DNA of 64,000 nt from the NCBI RefSeq assembly GCF_900700375.1, contig NC_041710.1, positions 31,055,509 to 31,119,508 on the forward strand, read 5' to 3'. This DNA comes from Denticeps clupeoides. Taxonomy: Eukaryota > Chordata > Actinopteri > Clupeiformes > Denticipitidae. This document shows, one piece after another, positions 1 through 13,250 of the stretch; position 1 is the first letter of the stretch; the number at the start of each line of letters is the position of its first letter. Below the pieces are notes generated by a model. It worked only from the letters and a program-made list of their open reading frames with translations, ran no database searches and was not told the DNA's origin. The position numbers and the translations under genes were made by a program.

Positions 1-213
1 AATCTGGGTTCAAGCCTGTTGTGTGTGTGTGTGATTAAATCTGTGTAGATCTGTGTAGCAGAGGAGGTTTGATTGTGTTTGATAATGACCGTTTATAAGG
101 CTTCAGTTTTTTTTTTTTTGCAATAATAATGCCATTTGGTTGTCGTGTGAACTTTTCTGCGTGTGTTTCTTTTTTGCCCGCCAGGGGGCGACGTGAGCGC
201 GCCTCCGCCTCGA

Positions 214-315
214 CCAATCGGAGGCGCGCAGCGGCGGCGCGCGTATAAAGGCTCGTCGGGCCGGAGCGCAGGTCTGGATCTGGCCGGTTCCGTCCGCGAC
301 TCCGCCGGCGCGCAG
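214..315 (+). promoter_or_regulatory. glul: glul core promoter and non-coding exon 1
   Basis: A CCAAT box (214-218) lies about 25 bases upstream of a TATAAAG box (244-250) in GC-rich DNA. Transcription should start near 275. A short leader exon then ends at 315 before a GTAGG donor and splices to the coding exon at 772. A TATA box plus CCAAT suits a strongly expressed, inducible gene. The exact start site is inferred from TATA spacing. Confidence 0.7.
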
Positions 316-793
316 GTAGGCTCGACGGGTCACGTGGGGTCCGATGAAGGCGCCAGAAAGTCGGCTTCCTTCCCCCATTCATGCATTTCATGTATTTTTA
401 TTTTGGCCGCTGAACCGCGGTTTATGATAATTGGCGTTCGGTTTGGGGCATGCGTGCGTGACGACGTCCGTGTCATCGTTCATCTTAAAATTCAATAAAA
501 TGCGCATTTCTGCTGACTTGCTATATTAGTATTGTATGTGCTTATTCTGTTTTTATTTTTTACCATTCGTGCATTCGTACCATTTACCATTCGTTCAGCG
601 TTCAGCGTTTTATACGCTTGAGAAGAATAAATGCATTAATGTGACATATCAGAAGAATGAATGGTTTCAGTCCATGTTATGTCTGTGTTATTGTCGGGTG
701 AGGGTTACAATGGCAACGTTGTCATGCAGTGTTTTTTTGTTGCTATTTTCCACGTTATCGATATATTGCAGGTGATTAACACACGAGATCAAG

Positions 794-2800
794 ATGGCCA
801 CCTCTGCCAGCTCCCACCTGAGCAAAGTTGTGAAACAGAAGTACATGGAACTGCCGCAGGGCGAGAAGGTGCAAGCCATGTACATTTGGGTCGATGGTAC
901 CGGCGAGGGGCTTCGCTGTAAGACCAGGACGTTGGACTCCGAGCCCAAAAGCATTGAAGGTGAGGGACGTTCTGCTCCACGAGCCCTTGAGAAACAGACC
1001 TTTGTCTGTGTACATTAAACTGTATGTTTTTTTTTTTTTAATTGTTCATTAGACCTTCCTGAGTGGAACTTTGATGGATCCAGTACCTACCAGTCGGAGG
1101 GTTCCAACAGCGACATGTACCTGATTCCTTCTGCCATGTTCCGAGATCCGTTCCGCAAAGACCCGAACAAACTGGTCCTGTGTGAAGTGCTGAAGTATAA
1201 CCGCAAGCCTGCTGGTACGTCTGAGTGTTGCACGCAGTCGTTTAAACCCGTCACGTCAAGATGCGTCCAAAAATGTTGAGGTCATGTGTTCCAGAAACAA
1301 ACCACCGGCACACGTGTAAGAAGGTCATGAGCATGGTTGAGGACCAGTGCCCGTGGTTTGGAATGGAGCAAGAATACACCATCTTGGCAACAGATGGACA
1401 TCCTTTTGGTTGGCCTTCCAATGGTTTCCCTGGTCCCCAAGGTATGGTCACTGAGCCGGTTGCATTGGGTTTTTATATGGAATGTCTGGACGAATTTTAC
1501 CATTTTTTTGCCTGTTTAAAACGTGGGAAATAATTTTCTTGTTTGTTTGAATGTGAAGGTCCATATTACTGTGGAGTAGGAGCAGATAAAGCCTATGGGC
1601 GAGATGTTGTGGAGGCTCACTACAGATCCTGCCTCTACGCTGGAGTTATGATCTGTGGAACCAATGCTGAAGTCATGCCAGCACAGGTATCCGAATCAGC
1701 CAATCCCAGGAAACCCTCTTTATTTCTGGGGTGTCTGTGTGATTTTGTGTTTTTTTACCTTTTTCTCAACTATTTTCTGTGCCACCCAGTGGGAGTTCCA
1801 GATTGGCCCGTGTGAAGGCATTAACATGGGCGATCACTTATGGGTCGCACGGTTCATATTGCACCGAGTGTGTGAGGACTTTGGGGTGGTAGCATCATTC
1901 GACCCCAAACCCATCCCCGGCAACTGGAATGGTGCAGGTTGCCATACAAATGTCAGCACCAAGGAGATGAGGGACGATGGAGGGCTGAGGTAGGTGTTCC
2001 TCACTATTCTTTACTTTTTCTCTGTCTTTCAAAGCTCAAATAAATATATCCATTTGTACAAACTGTTAGGGATGTAATGATGCCCAAGGCTTGCGATACG
2101 ATTCATGCTTTTCATGGTATGATAACAATCAAGATTTGAAAATAGTACTTTTTATAAACTAAATTGCTTTTATCAAAAATGCAACAAAATATCGCAATTT
2201 ATCTTTTATTGTCAGACAATTAAATGTGCAGTTCATGGGCAGTGGTGGCCTAGCGGGTAAGGAAGCAGACTCGTAATCAGAAGGTTGTGGGTTCGAATCC
2301 CGATCCGCCAAGGTGCCACTGAGGTGCCACTGAGCAAAGCACCGTCCCCACACACTGCTCCCCGGGCGCCTGTCATGGCTGCCCACTGCTCACCAAGGGT
2401 GATGGGTTAAAAGCAGAGGACACATTTCGTTATCTCTAATAACATGCTGTTGGGTCACTATATCAACTTGTCTTCTCTTTTTTGCAGTTATATTGAAGAG
2501 TGCATTGAGAGGCTAGGGAAGAGGCATGACTATCACATTCGTGCATATGACCCCAAGGGAGGCCTGGACAACGCCCGGCGTCTAACCGGTCACCACGAGA
2601 CGTCCAACATCCATGAGTTTTCCGCTGGCGTGGCCAACCGAGGTGCCAGCATCCGCATTCCACGCGCAGTAGGCCAAGACAAGAAGGGTTACTTCGAGGA
2701 TCGTAGGCCCTCAGCCAATTGTGACCCCTACGCCGTCACCGAGGCTTTGATACGCACGTGTCTGCTCAGCGAAGAGGGAGAAGAGCCGGTGGAGTACTAA
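794..2800 (+). CDS. glul: Glutamine synthetase (glutamate-ammonia ligase), 371 aa
   Basis: This cytosolic enzyme makes glutamine from glutamate, ammonia and ATP; in fish it detoxifies ammonia and recycles neurotransmitter glutamate. Coding exons are 794-959, 1053-1214, 1295-1441, 1559-1686, 1790-1989 and 2488-2800. They total 1116 bases with all phases closing, against 373 aa in human. Visible motifs are [18 protein letters not shown] (Glu134 and Glu136, metal ligands), [15 protein letters not shown], the ATP-site stretch [13 protein letters not shown] and the C-terminal [13 protein letters not shown] with its substrate-binding Arg. The start is firm because an in-frame TGA at 773-775 lies just upstream in the same exon, so no mitochondrial leader can be added from this exon 1. 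Intron 6 holds a SINE. The gene looks whole. Teleosts carry several glul paralogues and I cannot say which this is. Confidence 0.97.
2237..2431 (+). repeat. SINE-A, tRNA-derived, in glul intron 6
   Basis: A near-complete copy. The pol III A-box-like TGGCCTAGCGG and B box GGTTCGAATCC are both intact. The body has the duplicated GGTGCCACTGA motif and the family's AAAAGCAGAGGACACATTTCG segment. It lies in sense orientation about 50 bases upstream of the last glul exon. Confidence 0.85.
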
Positions 2801-2842
2801 ACTTCTCTGTTTACTGGACTGACACTCTGTTCCCCTCCTCTC

Positions 2843-3022
2843 ATTAAATAATGTGTATGGCCGGTAAGGTCACACATTTCACATATCACAGATCGTTAAA
2901 TATGGTAGCAAAAAAAGGTATTTTTTGGTTACCCCAGAATAAATTAGTAGCTACTTTTCTGTAGTAGTTATTAATACACAAATCTAATATCAATAGATTG
3001 TTTATGGTTAACTTCTAATAAA
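2843..3022 (+). terminator. glul: glul poly(A) signals
   Basis: An ATTAAA lies at 2843-2848 and AATAAA hexamers at 2938-2943 and 3017-3022, all within 220 bases of the stop codon. Several alternative 3' ends are possible. Which is used cannot be told from sequence. Confidence 0.55.
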
Positions 3023-3661
3023 AATGGTGAAGACTGTATTTAAATGACTTTTAATGCATTTTAGGAATTTGCACACTCCTTCCTGTACAGTGAGGGTCTG
3101 GTCCTGTTTCGTACGCATGTCATTTTCATGTCGTGATGCATGTGTGATCACAAAGGATTTGTTGTCTCACATTTGAACTCATGGTACATAAATTAATACG
3201 CTGTAATGCCCTCCATCATAGTGTGTTACATTTCTGTTTTAAATGCTTGTTTTTTAGTACAGAATTACCATTTTGTATATTGTATTCTGTTGTCTGTGTA
3301 AAATAGAGGGACTATTTAGGAAGTGCTGTGGAGTTTGTACTTTCTGTGAAGTTCCTTCCTTCCAAGTGCTATACATATCATGGTTAGTGCGAACCAGTGC
3401 CAACTTGATTAAATCACTGTAGAAGTAGCTTTACCTTATCAGACTTGTTCACTGTCTTTTTCTCTTGATGAGATTACAATTATTACAGTTAAGGAGGCAA
3501 ATGGTGCTGTGCAATTTGGGAGATTATTTCAGATCCCTTCGGTTTTTAAATGTTTTTGCTTAAAACATGAAATACATTTGACTACTATAAATCAGTAGTG
3601 TAATGTAATGAACTGTACATTGTGTACAGCAGGGAAAACTCTAATCCTAGCTGCCCATTTA

Positions 3662-3787
3662 AATCTACATTTACATTTATGCCATTTATCAGACAGCCTT
3701 ATCCAGAGCGATTTACAATCAGTAGTTACAGGGACAGTCCCCCCCTGGAGACACTCAGGGTTAAGTGTCTTGCTCAGGGACACAATG
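3662..3787 (-). repeat. SINE-B 3' fragment
   Basis: Reverse-complement tail of SINE-B: the GTCGCTCTGGATAA-type segment, the ACTGTCCCTGTAACTACTG core and the GTGTCTTGCTCAGGGACACAATG part. The tRNA-like head is missing. Confidence 0.8.
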
Positions 3788-6561
3788 CACAGGGACAGAT
3801 TGGACAGATAGAGTACATCTAACCAATAAATTGTATTAGTGACACATGCATCCTGGCAGCAGCTCTTCATTAGCTGATCATGAGACTTGGATTAAACTAT
3901 TCTTTTATTGACACAAAATGTCTTCAAATTAACTAAATCCAGATGAATAGGAATAGTGAAGCTCTATTGCATTGTTCTTTAGAAAGAGAACAAAGAGTTG
4001 GTACCAACCCCCATTAAGAACTTTGAGTACACAGAAGGTACTGTACTGCTGAGGATGGGTGTCCAAAATCCTTTGCTCCAATCTTCCACAACTTTGATGG
4101 CCAGAAGAGAGATTAGTCCATTTTTCCAGGGGCCAGGAACCCATTTCTTGCCTAAAGCCCTACATTAAACCCTATTGCAGCATCTGCACTCCCATTACTC
4201 CTTCAGACAGGTCATCCAATGCTGATAATCAGGCACATTGCCCTGTTACTCAGCACTCTCGCCATTCCCACACCTAATCTTGTACTTGCCATCTGTCTGG
4301 TTGCTTCTTCCCATTGAACCCTAACCTTACTCTCTGTCATCCTGCACGTTTTACTCTTTCAAGGAAAACAACTTCAGAAACGAGGGTGGTGGATGGACAT
4401 CGCAGACATAGACTAATGAAGTTGCTCTGATGACTTCAAAGTTGGACCAGAGCTACCATGACGCTGCTGCCACCTTACAGTGTGACTTAAAGTCTTGAAC
4501 TCTAACCAGCTGAGGCATAAATATTAAAATCCAATGCCGTGTCCTCCTAAAATCATGATGTGAACCTGATTAAAATAGTCTCATTCCTTTCTACTCATAC
4601 AAGCTACAATGCATATCACAATAACAATGAAGCAGTGAGAGAATGAAAACTTTGTACTTTCCCTGAGCTCAGATTTCTACGCGATTAAGCGTAAACCCTA
4701 CTCCCTTCCCTCGTCTGAGATTAAAGTCTTATCATGCATCTAATAGTGACAGCAGTTTTTCTCCAGTGCTTGCTAGACAAAAGTAATCCCCACTAAAGCC
4801 TTTATTTTCCACAGAATAGTGTTGTTGGATTTGCATGTAATGCTTCTGATAAAAGGTTCAAGAGGCAAAGCGAGATAAGTGCTGCGTTTGGGGGAAGATT
4901 GCGGTGGCTGGAATCAATCGCTAATCCAAAGTAATCAAAAGGCAATAAAGCACGCAGCCTTAGGATGATGAATGACGCACATCTTCTTGAGACGCCATCT
5001 TGAGTTTTTGCGTCTTTCATTGGTTAATTGGATCACTTACATTGGCACTGGGAGGGTATTAAACGGCAGCTGTGAACCCTCCTCTGCTTGGAACCGACCG
5101 TGTTTTAATGCTCTCATTTTTTTCAGGTGACATGGACAGGGATCAGATTAAAAGGTGACCGTCAGTGCAAACTTAACCATTTGAAGTTGACTGAGTAGGA
5201 TGTGAGGCCTTGAAGCTTTAGCAGGCTTTTCAGACCCTGTTTGGTGAATCATTTTGTGTTTTTGGAGATCGAAACCTATATTTGCGTTCGTTTTGTGTAA
5301 CTTGAACAGGCTGGATGTCATTAAAACATAATTACTGCTCCGGAGAAGAATGTCCCTGTGTATCAGTACAATTACAGTCTGCAAGGGCAATGTCTGTCAC
5401 GACTGAGAAACAATTCAGTTAATTCACGAATTCAACGCGTTCCTTCAAGGTGCTCATGAGAGGTCACATGTTCAGATGAGACCACAATTGGCCTTAACAT
5501 TTGACCTTTGACCACCAAAATCTATACAGTTTATCTTTGAGGCCAAGCAAAAATTTGCACCATTTGCACCAAATTTGACGAAATTACCTGAAATTCCCTG
5601 AAAGTGATATCACTTTCATGAGAATGTGATGGGAGGACAAACAAACAACCTGAAAACACAGCAAGGAGGCAAAAGAAGAAGAAAAAAAGAACTGTGAATG
5701 AACATGACCCGGGTAAAGTACAGAACGTCTTTTCTATGCTCCAGGACACTGAACCAGAGAACAGCCAGTGAAAAAGTGCCCGTATTGTCCAGAAAGTACA
5801 AAGGAAGGTTTTGCACTGCAAATGATAAGACAAGTTTATTTATTCTCTATTGAACTCTGCAGTGCCCAGTGCCCAAATTTATTTTCTCCGAGTTCTTAAC
5901 TAAATGCTTAGTTCAACCTTTTTATTAATCTGCCTGCCACATTGTCTAATTGTATAAGTTTATGCAACTTTGAAAGAACTTGACTTTTTTTAGCTGGGCT
6001 TAAAAAATAGACTTGTATGTATATCAGATTTTCTTTATTTCAAACCCTGTTCATACCAAACAGCTTTCATTTGACACTTTCTCAAAATAGATGTTCAGAA
6101 ACAAACTGCCTGTAATCTAGGAAATCCATTCAATACTCGTCTCAAGAGAAATCAAAGTATAAAACAGGCATTGTGCTGTCAAAGGTATATTGTTTGACTT
6201 CTGGTGCATGGCTGGTCTCCAGTGTAACATCATCTAACCCATTTGAAGGCCATCATTTGGTGAGGAGCCCACTTCAACAGAGAGGGTCGGTCTCCGTGGG
6301 AGTCTCAGCATTACATTTAGGCTGGAGGCCTGAATTCATCTCACAGGGCAGTGATCCTGGCCGCATTCATACTGGAAGTCATTGTGCATCATGTTATTCA
6401 TGCAGCTCAATGTCTTCAATGGCAGCTTATGATCTCAGAATCGGCATGTACTAATTTTAAGTTGGGTCTTTTTGACTCCTGCTGCTTTTCACCATGATTC
6501 TCCTCCATGAATGTTATGTCTCCCCACACAGAAATCGATGGTAACTTGAAGCACGTTGTAA

Positions 6562-6612
6562 GTCGCTCTGGATAAGGGCGTCTGCCAAATGCCTTAAATG
6601 TAAATGTAAATC
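6562..6612 (+). repeat. SINE-B/L2-type tail fragment
   Basis: Only the GTAAGTCGCTCTGGATAAGG tail and a short TAAATG run remain. This tail is shared by many fish SINEs and L2-type LINEs, so the parent element is not certain. Confidence 0.6.
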
Positions 6613-7042
6613 AGTCACACTCAACTGACTGAAACAACGTGCCTCAAAATGGCAGTGTTTTGTAAATTCTTCAGTCATATCCACATTATTTGCAATAAAG
6701 TTAAATGTTCTGTAATAAAAAAAATAATACAGTTTTAAGATTGCATTGTAGTGACAGTACAACCTCATCACTTTATGTAAGGGGATTGTCAAATCTATTA
6801 AAATAGTTCTTCTGAACAATCTCCTTAGAAGATTCGAGGAGTTTCAATTTGCTGAAAAGAAGATAAGGAACAAGAGACAGATGTGTCAATATTTGTGTTG
6901 CATGAATCACTATAATGTTGGTCATTTTTAATGCCTCAAAATTAAATGAGAGAGCAAACATTGTTGCACAATATACTGCATGAACCACAAAAAACAGTTC
7001 AAAATGGGATTAAAGGAAAGTGAAAGTCCAGTGAATGTCATA

Positions 7043-7255
7043 CACTGCAGCACATCACACAGTGACACAATGAAATGTGTCCTCTGCTTTTAACCGTCAC
7101 CCTTGGTGAGCAGTGTGCAGCCATGACAGGCGCCTGGGGAGCAGCGTGTGGGGGTGGAGCTTTGCTCAGTGACACCTCAGTGGCACCTCGGCGGATCGGG
7201 ATTCGAACCTTCTGATTATGGGTCCACTTCCTTACCTGCTAGGCCACCACTGCCC
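7043..7255 (-). repeat. SINE-A, nearly full length
   Basis: Reverse-strand SINE-A with its tRNA-like head at 7190-7255 and the GTGTCCTCTGCTTTTAACC body. The B-box region reads GATTCGAACC on the plus strand. Confidence 0.8.
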
Positions 7256-7345
7256 ATTAACTGCCCTCGCTAAAAGGGACCCCTGCATCTCGCAACCTTC
7301 CAATTACGAGTCTGTTTTCCTACCTGCTAGTTCACCACTGCTGAA
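7256..7345 (-). repeat. Second, diverged SINE-A head fused to the first
   Basis: Immediately next to the copy above there is another tRNA-like head in the same orientation (plus-strand CAACCTTCCAATTACGAGTC, then CTAGTTCACCACTGCT). It looks like an older copy into or beside which the other SINE-A inserted. Confidence 0.5.
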
Positions 7346-8181
7346 CTATAGGTATGAGGTATGATTGATCTCATCAAGCTTTTTGTAATGGTTTTGTAAT
7401 GGAATTGTTGCATCACCGCCGCACACCATTTCAAAGAACATTCCAAAAGTGTTGGTGTCCTAAAAATGGTCTCAACGAAACCCAGGGATTCTTTTTTTAT
7501 TTGGAAGGCAATGAAGTTCACACTAACAGGATGGAAGATTAACAGCATTTATGTTCGGGACCAGTCTACTACACCATAAAAGGATATTTAAATTTATTCA
7601 AATAATTTCATGGTTTATAGATCAACATATATCAGCAAACTGGTATGTGAAATGTAATATAGTATTTAATGCTTATTACCTCTCTTTAAGTATTAATGAA
7701 GGGCTAAATGTACAAATGAATCCATTTACCACCAGGTATGTCCTACCCAACTAAGCTGCATGAAGCATACCTGTAACTTCACCTGCATTAACTGAGATGA
7801 ATACAACAAGGGTCGTGGGTTCAAGTAAAAATATTTTCACCCAGCATACCATACCATACCATACCATACTAATTCCACATGTCACTCAAAAACAGTGTCC
7901 TTAATAGAACGAGGAGGCTGCCAGGATCGCTGTGACTCCCCAAACACTCGAACACACAGTAACTCTGTCTTTGTCGGCTGAATGGGGGTCTGTCTGGTGG
8001 ACGGTGTGTTCTGACATCACCCTGATGCTCTTAGCATCACAAGACAGGGGGGAAGTGTGTGGCACTCAAATAGTGACAGGGACACCAGACACAGGCCTGT
8101 TAATGTCTGAGAGGCCATTGATGGACGCAGTCACGCAAGATGTACTTGGCTACTTACTTTATGCAACATGAGAAGTGGTTC

Positions 8182-8270
8182 AGCATGAAAGTGAAGTGAC
8201 ATGGTGACACAACCTAATGTGTCCTCTACTTTTAACCCTGCATCACCCCATGAAAGGCACACTGCCCCCT
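8182..8270 (-). repeat. SINE-A 3' fragment
   Basis: Diverged remnant of the GACACAAnnTAATGTGTCCTC and TTTTAACCCTGCATCACC body, reverse strand, lacking the head. Confidence 0.55.
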
Positions 8271-9016
8271 CTGACTTGCAATAAAGGGCTGTCAACATGG
8301 GCGATATTTCATGGGCAAAATTTATCCAAAATGAATGTACAAGAGGAATTTATATCAGCAGAGGTGTGCCGGTGAACATTTATGAAATGTGTGTGTGTGT
8401 GTGTGTGTGTCCAGTATTTGAGCATAATGCCCCGATTATTTTCCCTGTTGGCAAAGCAGAAATGTTTACTCTACCCCATTGCTTTGAGCTTCTCTGCTTC
8501 TAGGAACCCCTGTGAGATCCCCACAGTAAAACCAAATGTCCCCATGTCAGCCTTGTCAACTCTCTGGCGCCTGTTTTATGTGACTTCTGGCATCTCCTTC
8601 GTCCCTTCAGTATCATACCCCTTTGTTAGAGGGCTAAACTCACATGTGTTTTTGGTGTTTGCATTTTTAGAAGAGTTGAAGAAACAGGTTCTTTAAAAAT
8701 AATTTGTTTGGCTCTGCATCAGAGTTAAGGACATACTTGTATGTCCCAGCACAATGAAATAATTCTCATGAACAATTTTCATAGGTATCTAAAAGACCTG
8801 GTGATGGATTCAAATTCAGCATTGTAAAAAATCCAAAAATGAACACTAGTATCCTGGCCAACATTTCATTTTTTAAATAACAATTTAAAGTGGAATATTT
8901 GAGTCAACCTTCTAAGATTCCTTGAAAATGATTTTCAGGGGCCCAGCACAAGTGATTAATTACAACAGATTAAGACCCAATCAAACATCCCTGAAACTGT
9001 GATGTGGAGCCTTTAC

Positions 9017-9106
9017 CTTTATGGCATTTATCAGACGGCCTTATCCAGAACGCCTTACAATAGTAGTTACAGGGACATTCCTCCTAGGGACACTTGTGTG
9101 TCTTCA
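9017..9106 (-). repeat. SINE-B 3' fragment
   Basis: Reverse-strand tail: GGCATTTATCAGACGGCCTT, then a diverged TAGTTACAGGGACA core. The head is absent. Confidence 0.65.
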
Positions 9107-10980
9107 AATGCGTTCTAAGTTATTTTGCCACCAAATGCTCAAATCAGATAAATGACTCTTGGATGTTTTATATATGAATGGCCTGTATTTGTAATATTTA
9201 AATTATGTGACAAGAGGTGATATATCTTTTCTGATACATTTACACATTGACAACTGAATCATTATTGTACAGATAGAAATGTTGTGCGGTGCTATACAGA
9301 TACTCCAAGTGTGCTAATTTCTATAAAACACAGTTGCAGGGACCTCAATGCATTCTCAGGAAACTGTCCTGTCTCAGGGAGGCTGAAGGAAGGGTTTCAT
9401 GAACAGATCAGCTGAGATTTTTAATGATGTTCCCAGAGCGCAGGTTGCTGGTGGCAGAAACAAATAAGAACGGTTCACAGGTCCAGACTGACCCGTGTTC
9501 CCTTCCCGAGTTCCCTTCGGGATCGGGGTGGAGAGAATGGACAGGGGACAATGTGAAGACTGCTGGTTTGTGAGTCCAAGGCTGAGAATAAAGCCTTGAT
9601 TATTCGCCCCGTTGGCAAAGCTGGCGGCAGAAATGCCCGGACACTGGACCCTGTTTTCTTTCAGCCCGTTTTGGGACAGGGGGTTCTCACCACAGCACTG
9701 GGGTGATTGTTTTTTCTTGCTCTCTTTTCATGGAACACTGTGGGAAAGTCTTTAAAGTGGAAAACACTTCCGTTTTGTTTCTTTTTAAGGAGGTACAGCG
9801 AGGGAGAGATGATGAGGTCCTGTTTCACTCTCAGTCATTCACTGTAACTGCTGCCACTGGAAAGCATGAAATCCAGAGTCTCATTATTAAATGAATTTCA
9901 AGAGATTAAGGATGTGTGTGTGTGTGTGTGTGTTATTTATTCATTTTTTGCATTAGGTTCACAATTTTTTGGTAAGTGTGATCCAAAGTGTAACATTCAG
10001 AAATGCTGAGGGCAAGAATGAACTGGGTCTATCTTTAAATAAGAGCTAAGATAACCGTCATTTTATATGATTTGGATGCCGAGCACACTAAATGTTTGAC
10101 CTTTTGACCTTTTGCATTGCATTGATCTTCACATTGATTCAGCATCCAGAACAATCGAGTCAAATGCTCTTTGCCGTGATGTGAAAAAATAAAGACTTTC
10201 AAATGAAATCAAAATAAAACGTCATTGATCAGCATCCTTTTGATGGTTAAATAGAGAGATGCATTGATTTCAATGCCCAGGAGGGACATTTACAGTACAA
10301 AATATGATGAAATGGCTTTTTCAGAGACTACACCACTGACGTCTGTCTGTGTCTGTGTTTGTGTGTGTGTGTCCAGTTTGTCCTTTCTATTCCTATAGAG
10401 GGTTTTGAACGGGAGATTATGCAACAGCTTCACCATCTGAATAAGGGGTGGGTTACCCTGCTGGGTTGTGCCTTTTGTCGACCGCCATTGATATTCTGTT
10501 GGGTTCCGAGTTCGAGCGACACTTCCTTTGACCCAGTTTGGTCCAGTTTGTCCTGTTAATAACATGAGTCGGACAGTCTCGTGCGTTCTGCACCATCAGA
10601 TGTTTGTTGATGTGGGTCCATGCAGCAGACACTATTATGTTGGTTCAGAAGAGACCATGTTGCTCCACCATGTGCAGGGTGCGGTATTTTCACGCCGATA
10701 ACGTGACCGTTGATGCTTTCAGTGTTTTTGGTTTTTTGAAGCACTTCCAGACTCGGTGAGGCGTGATCCAGGCCGCTGTTACATAAGCGGCGTGCGACTG
10801 CATAGATCTTCTTCAGTTTAATCTTTTCTGCTTGATTACTTTCCCAGCCCCCAATAAGCCTGCCCTAGCATACACAACCCCTCCCGCGCTGGTCCCACTG
10901 CTGCATTCCAGGATGGATTGGAGGGCTTCGCAGCACGCACACAAAACGTACAGACTGAGCGGATTGGGAGGGAACAGAAC

Positions 10981-10986
10981 ATTTAT
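10981..10986 (-). terminator. Possible poly(A) signal of the tmem275-like gene
   Basis: TTTATT on the plus strand is AATAAA in the direction of the gene that ends at 13251. It would give a 3'UTR of about 2.3 kb. No other gene is seen between, but the assignment is inference. Confidence 0.3.
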
Positions 10987-11220
10987 TGTGTAAAGTGGAC
11001 GCGAGAAAGCACAGTCTCCCCGGGCAATCTGCAGACACCCTACATTCACAACACAAACACACTTTACTAGCTGCTATGAGCATCTGCACAGACCAGCATC
11101 AGTGCGCGGTTCTTTCGTTTCCGCTGCCACTTCAGCCAGTCCACTTCTCGCCCATCGCATCACCGCCACCACAACCATGTCTGATCGTTGGGTCATATGG
11201 CTCATATGGCCTTGGTTTTT

Positions 11221-12737
11221 AGAGACACAGGAGGGACATTAAGCTGCTGCACAATTGCCACAGTAACACATTGTGCTGACTTTATGTGAGCTTCAAACAG
11301 GAGAAACATTACACTGGTGTACATTACTGTACAGAATACAACACAAAAGAATTACTGGTCACAAAATCGCACATTACAAACTCCCTTTAAAAAATAAAGA
11401 AAAGACGCTACTTAATTTCACCGCTTCTTATTAAAATGCATTTTCTGTCTATAGTACAAAAATATGTAAAATATGTAAAAGTATGCTATCAATGCAGTAC
11501 TGTACAAATGTATGCGGTAAAGTTGGGATTTTGACAGAACTCTGTTATCTTAATATATGATTGAGGAACACCAATCCCACCCTCGCTGCTACTGTTGTTG
11601 GTGTTGTCAAATAACGAGTGAATGGAAAATCCGTGCCGGTCCAATGAATATATGTAAATATTCATTCAAACCAGACTATTTTTAAAAATAATTATGATGC
11701 TCTCAACGTCAGTGCCAGTGATGTCAAGGCTGAGCATCAAACTGAGAAACCAATGTGAACCCTTTTGTAGAATCTAAATATTCATTTTTATTACGTTTGA
11801 CCCTTTTCCAGCATGCCATGGCTGACAATTGCAGGGAGCGAGGGACCTCTACTGGTTCAGCCTGGGACTGCAGCTAAATGACGCCAGTGTCACGGGTGCT
11901 AAAACGGGACGACACTGCCCTCTACCGGAAATACAAGGAAGGACACCCGTTCCCACAGTCTGGCTGCAGGTTCATTGCCAGGATTGGCGAGGAGGTGAAC
12001 GTCTTAAAGATCTGAATTATGTGAAATCCGACGGTCTATTGGATCCCTTTCGGGTTCAGTCAGACTGAGTCGTCCATGCACAGTGGGGACAGCGGGGACG
12101 CGGGAACGGTGCACCAGGGGAACTGGGCATTATGAGAAGGATTCAGGTACATCATCACTCACCAGAACACACCTTCATGCCCATGTACACTTCTATAGGA
12201 TATCTGTGGTATTTAGAGCAACGAAGCTGGGGGTCTAAGCATATTGTGCACATATGGTGCCAGAAAGATTGACTTTTGATGGTTTGGGCAGTATGGTTCT
12301 ACTCAATTTCTTTCACATGAACCAGATGAGTGTACATCTTTTTATTTTTAAGGCCACCTCTAATGAGCAATGAAGACTACACTCCGCATAACAAACCAGA
12401 CCAAATGGCCGAATGTTAAAATTAGAAGCAAGCTTGTCGCTCAGCCATGGCTGCCCTTCACTGACCATAAACACGCTTGGCAGCCACTATCCTTAAACGG
12501 CTGGACCTGGTAGCACCCCAACACTTCCCCCTCGCTCGTGCAGTTCCAATAAGAGAAAACCATGTTAATGGGGCTGTGATTTTCAGAGACGCAGGAGGGA
12601 CATCCAGCTGCCACAGTAACACGTTGTGCCAACTTTATACGAGCTTCAAAATGGAGAAACATTACACTGGTGTTCAGTCCATCCAGTCATTTTATCCTGG
12701 ACAAAATACAACACAAAAAAATGACCGGTCACAAATA
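11221..12737. repeat. Diverged 145-bp block present twice
   Basis: The segment at 11221-11366 recurs at 12587-12737 in the same orientation with scattered changes and small indels. Shared words are GAGAAACATTACACTGGTGT, CAGGAGGGACAT and ATACAACACAAAA. The two copies lie about 1.37 kb apart in the presumed 3'UTR of the tmem275-like gene. I do not recognise a transposon family. It looks like a local duplication or two copies of an old unnamed repeat. Confidence 0.6.
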
Positions 12738-13250
12738 GTTACAAAGACAGGATGTTCCACATCATTTAGCGGGAAAAGTCTTTCTTTGCCCCTCGAGTGA
12801 TTCGTTATTTTTTATTTTTTTCATATTTATTTGCTGGATTCCAGGAGCACGTGATTAATTCCCTGCCGATCACTCTTTTATTTGTCACTGTGTTAATGTT
12901 AAAAAAGAAAATTATTTCTAATTGTTTCTAAATTATTCACACATTGTGTTTGGCAAAATACGGTGACATCAACTGATGGTTTCACATGAAGTGCTCCATG
13001 CAAAATAAAAAAGTACATTTCTACAAACGTGGGACATTTAGCTACATTATTTCACAAAGGCCTTTTGCTAAAAATCGCACCATTCCGACGGCTGTTCTTT
13101 TGTGTCACAGTTGTTTGGCACGGTCATCAAAAGGAGAAACAGCGTTTAAGAAGTGTGGGCCACGCCCCGCCGCTGACACGTGAAATCCAGACTCTATAAA
13201 CTCCAGGGTCCTTATTAAAGCGGCCACCTTTCACGAGTCTGGACGGTGAG

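Larger units (their letters stand above)
3023..10970. other. Gene-poor interval with SINE fragments
   Basis: I find no convincing exon on either strand. Open frames here are short, unlike known proteins and lack splice-site support. The interval holds SINE pieces listed separately, a CCATA simple repeat around 7849-7868 and GT runs near 8390 and 9913. Regulatory elements for glul or the tmem275-like gene could be present but are not recognisable from sequence alone. Confidence 0.5.

Noticed and set aside
2237-2310. tRNA gene
   Set aside because: A and B box motifs are present, but the sequence is the head of a SINE-A repeated many times in the window, and the cloverleaf cannot be completed.
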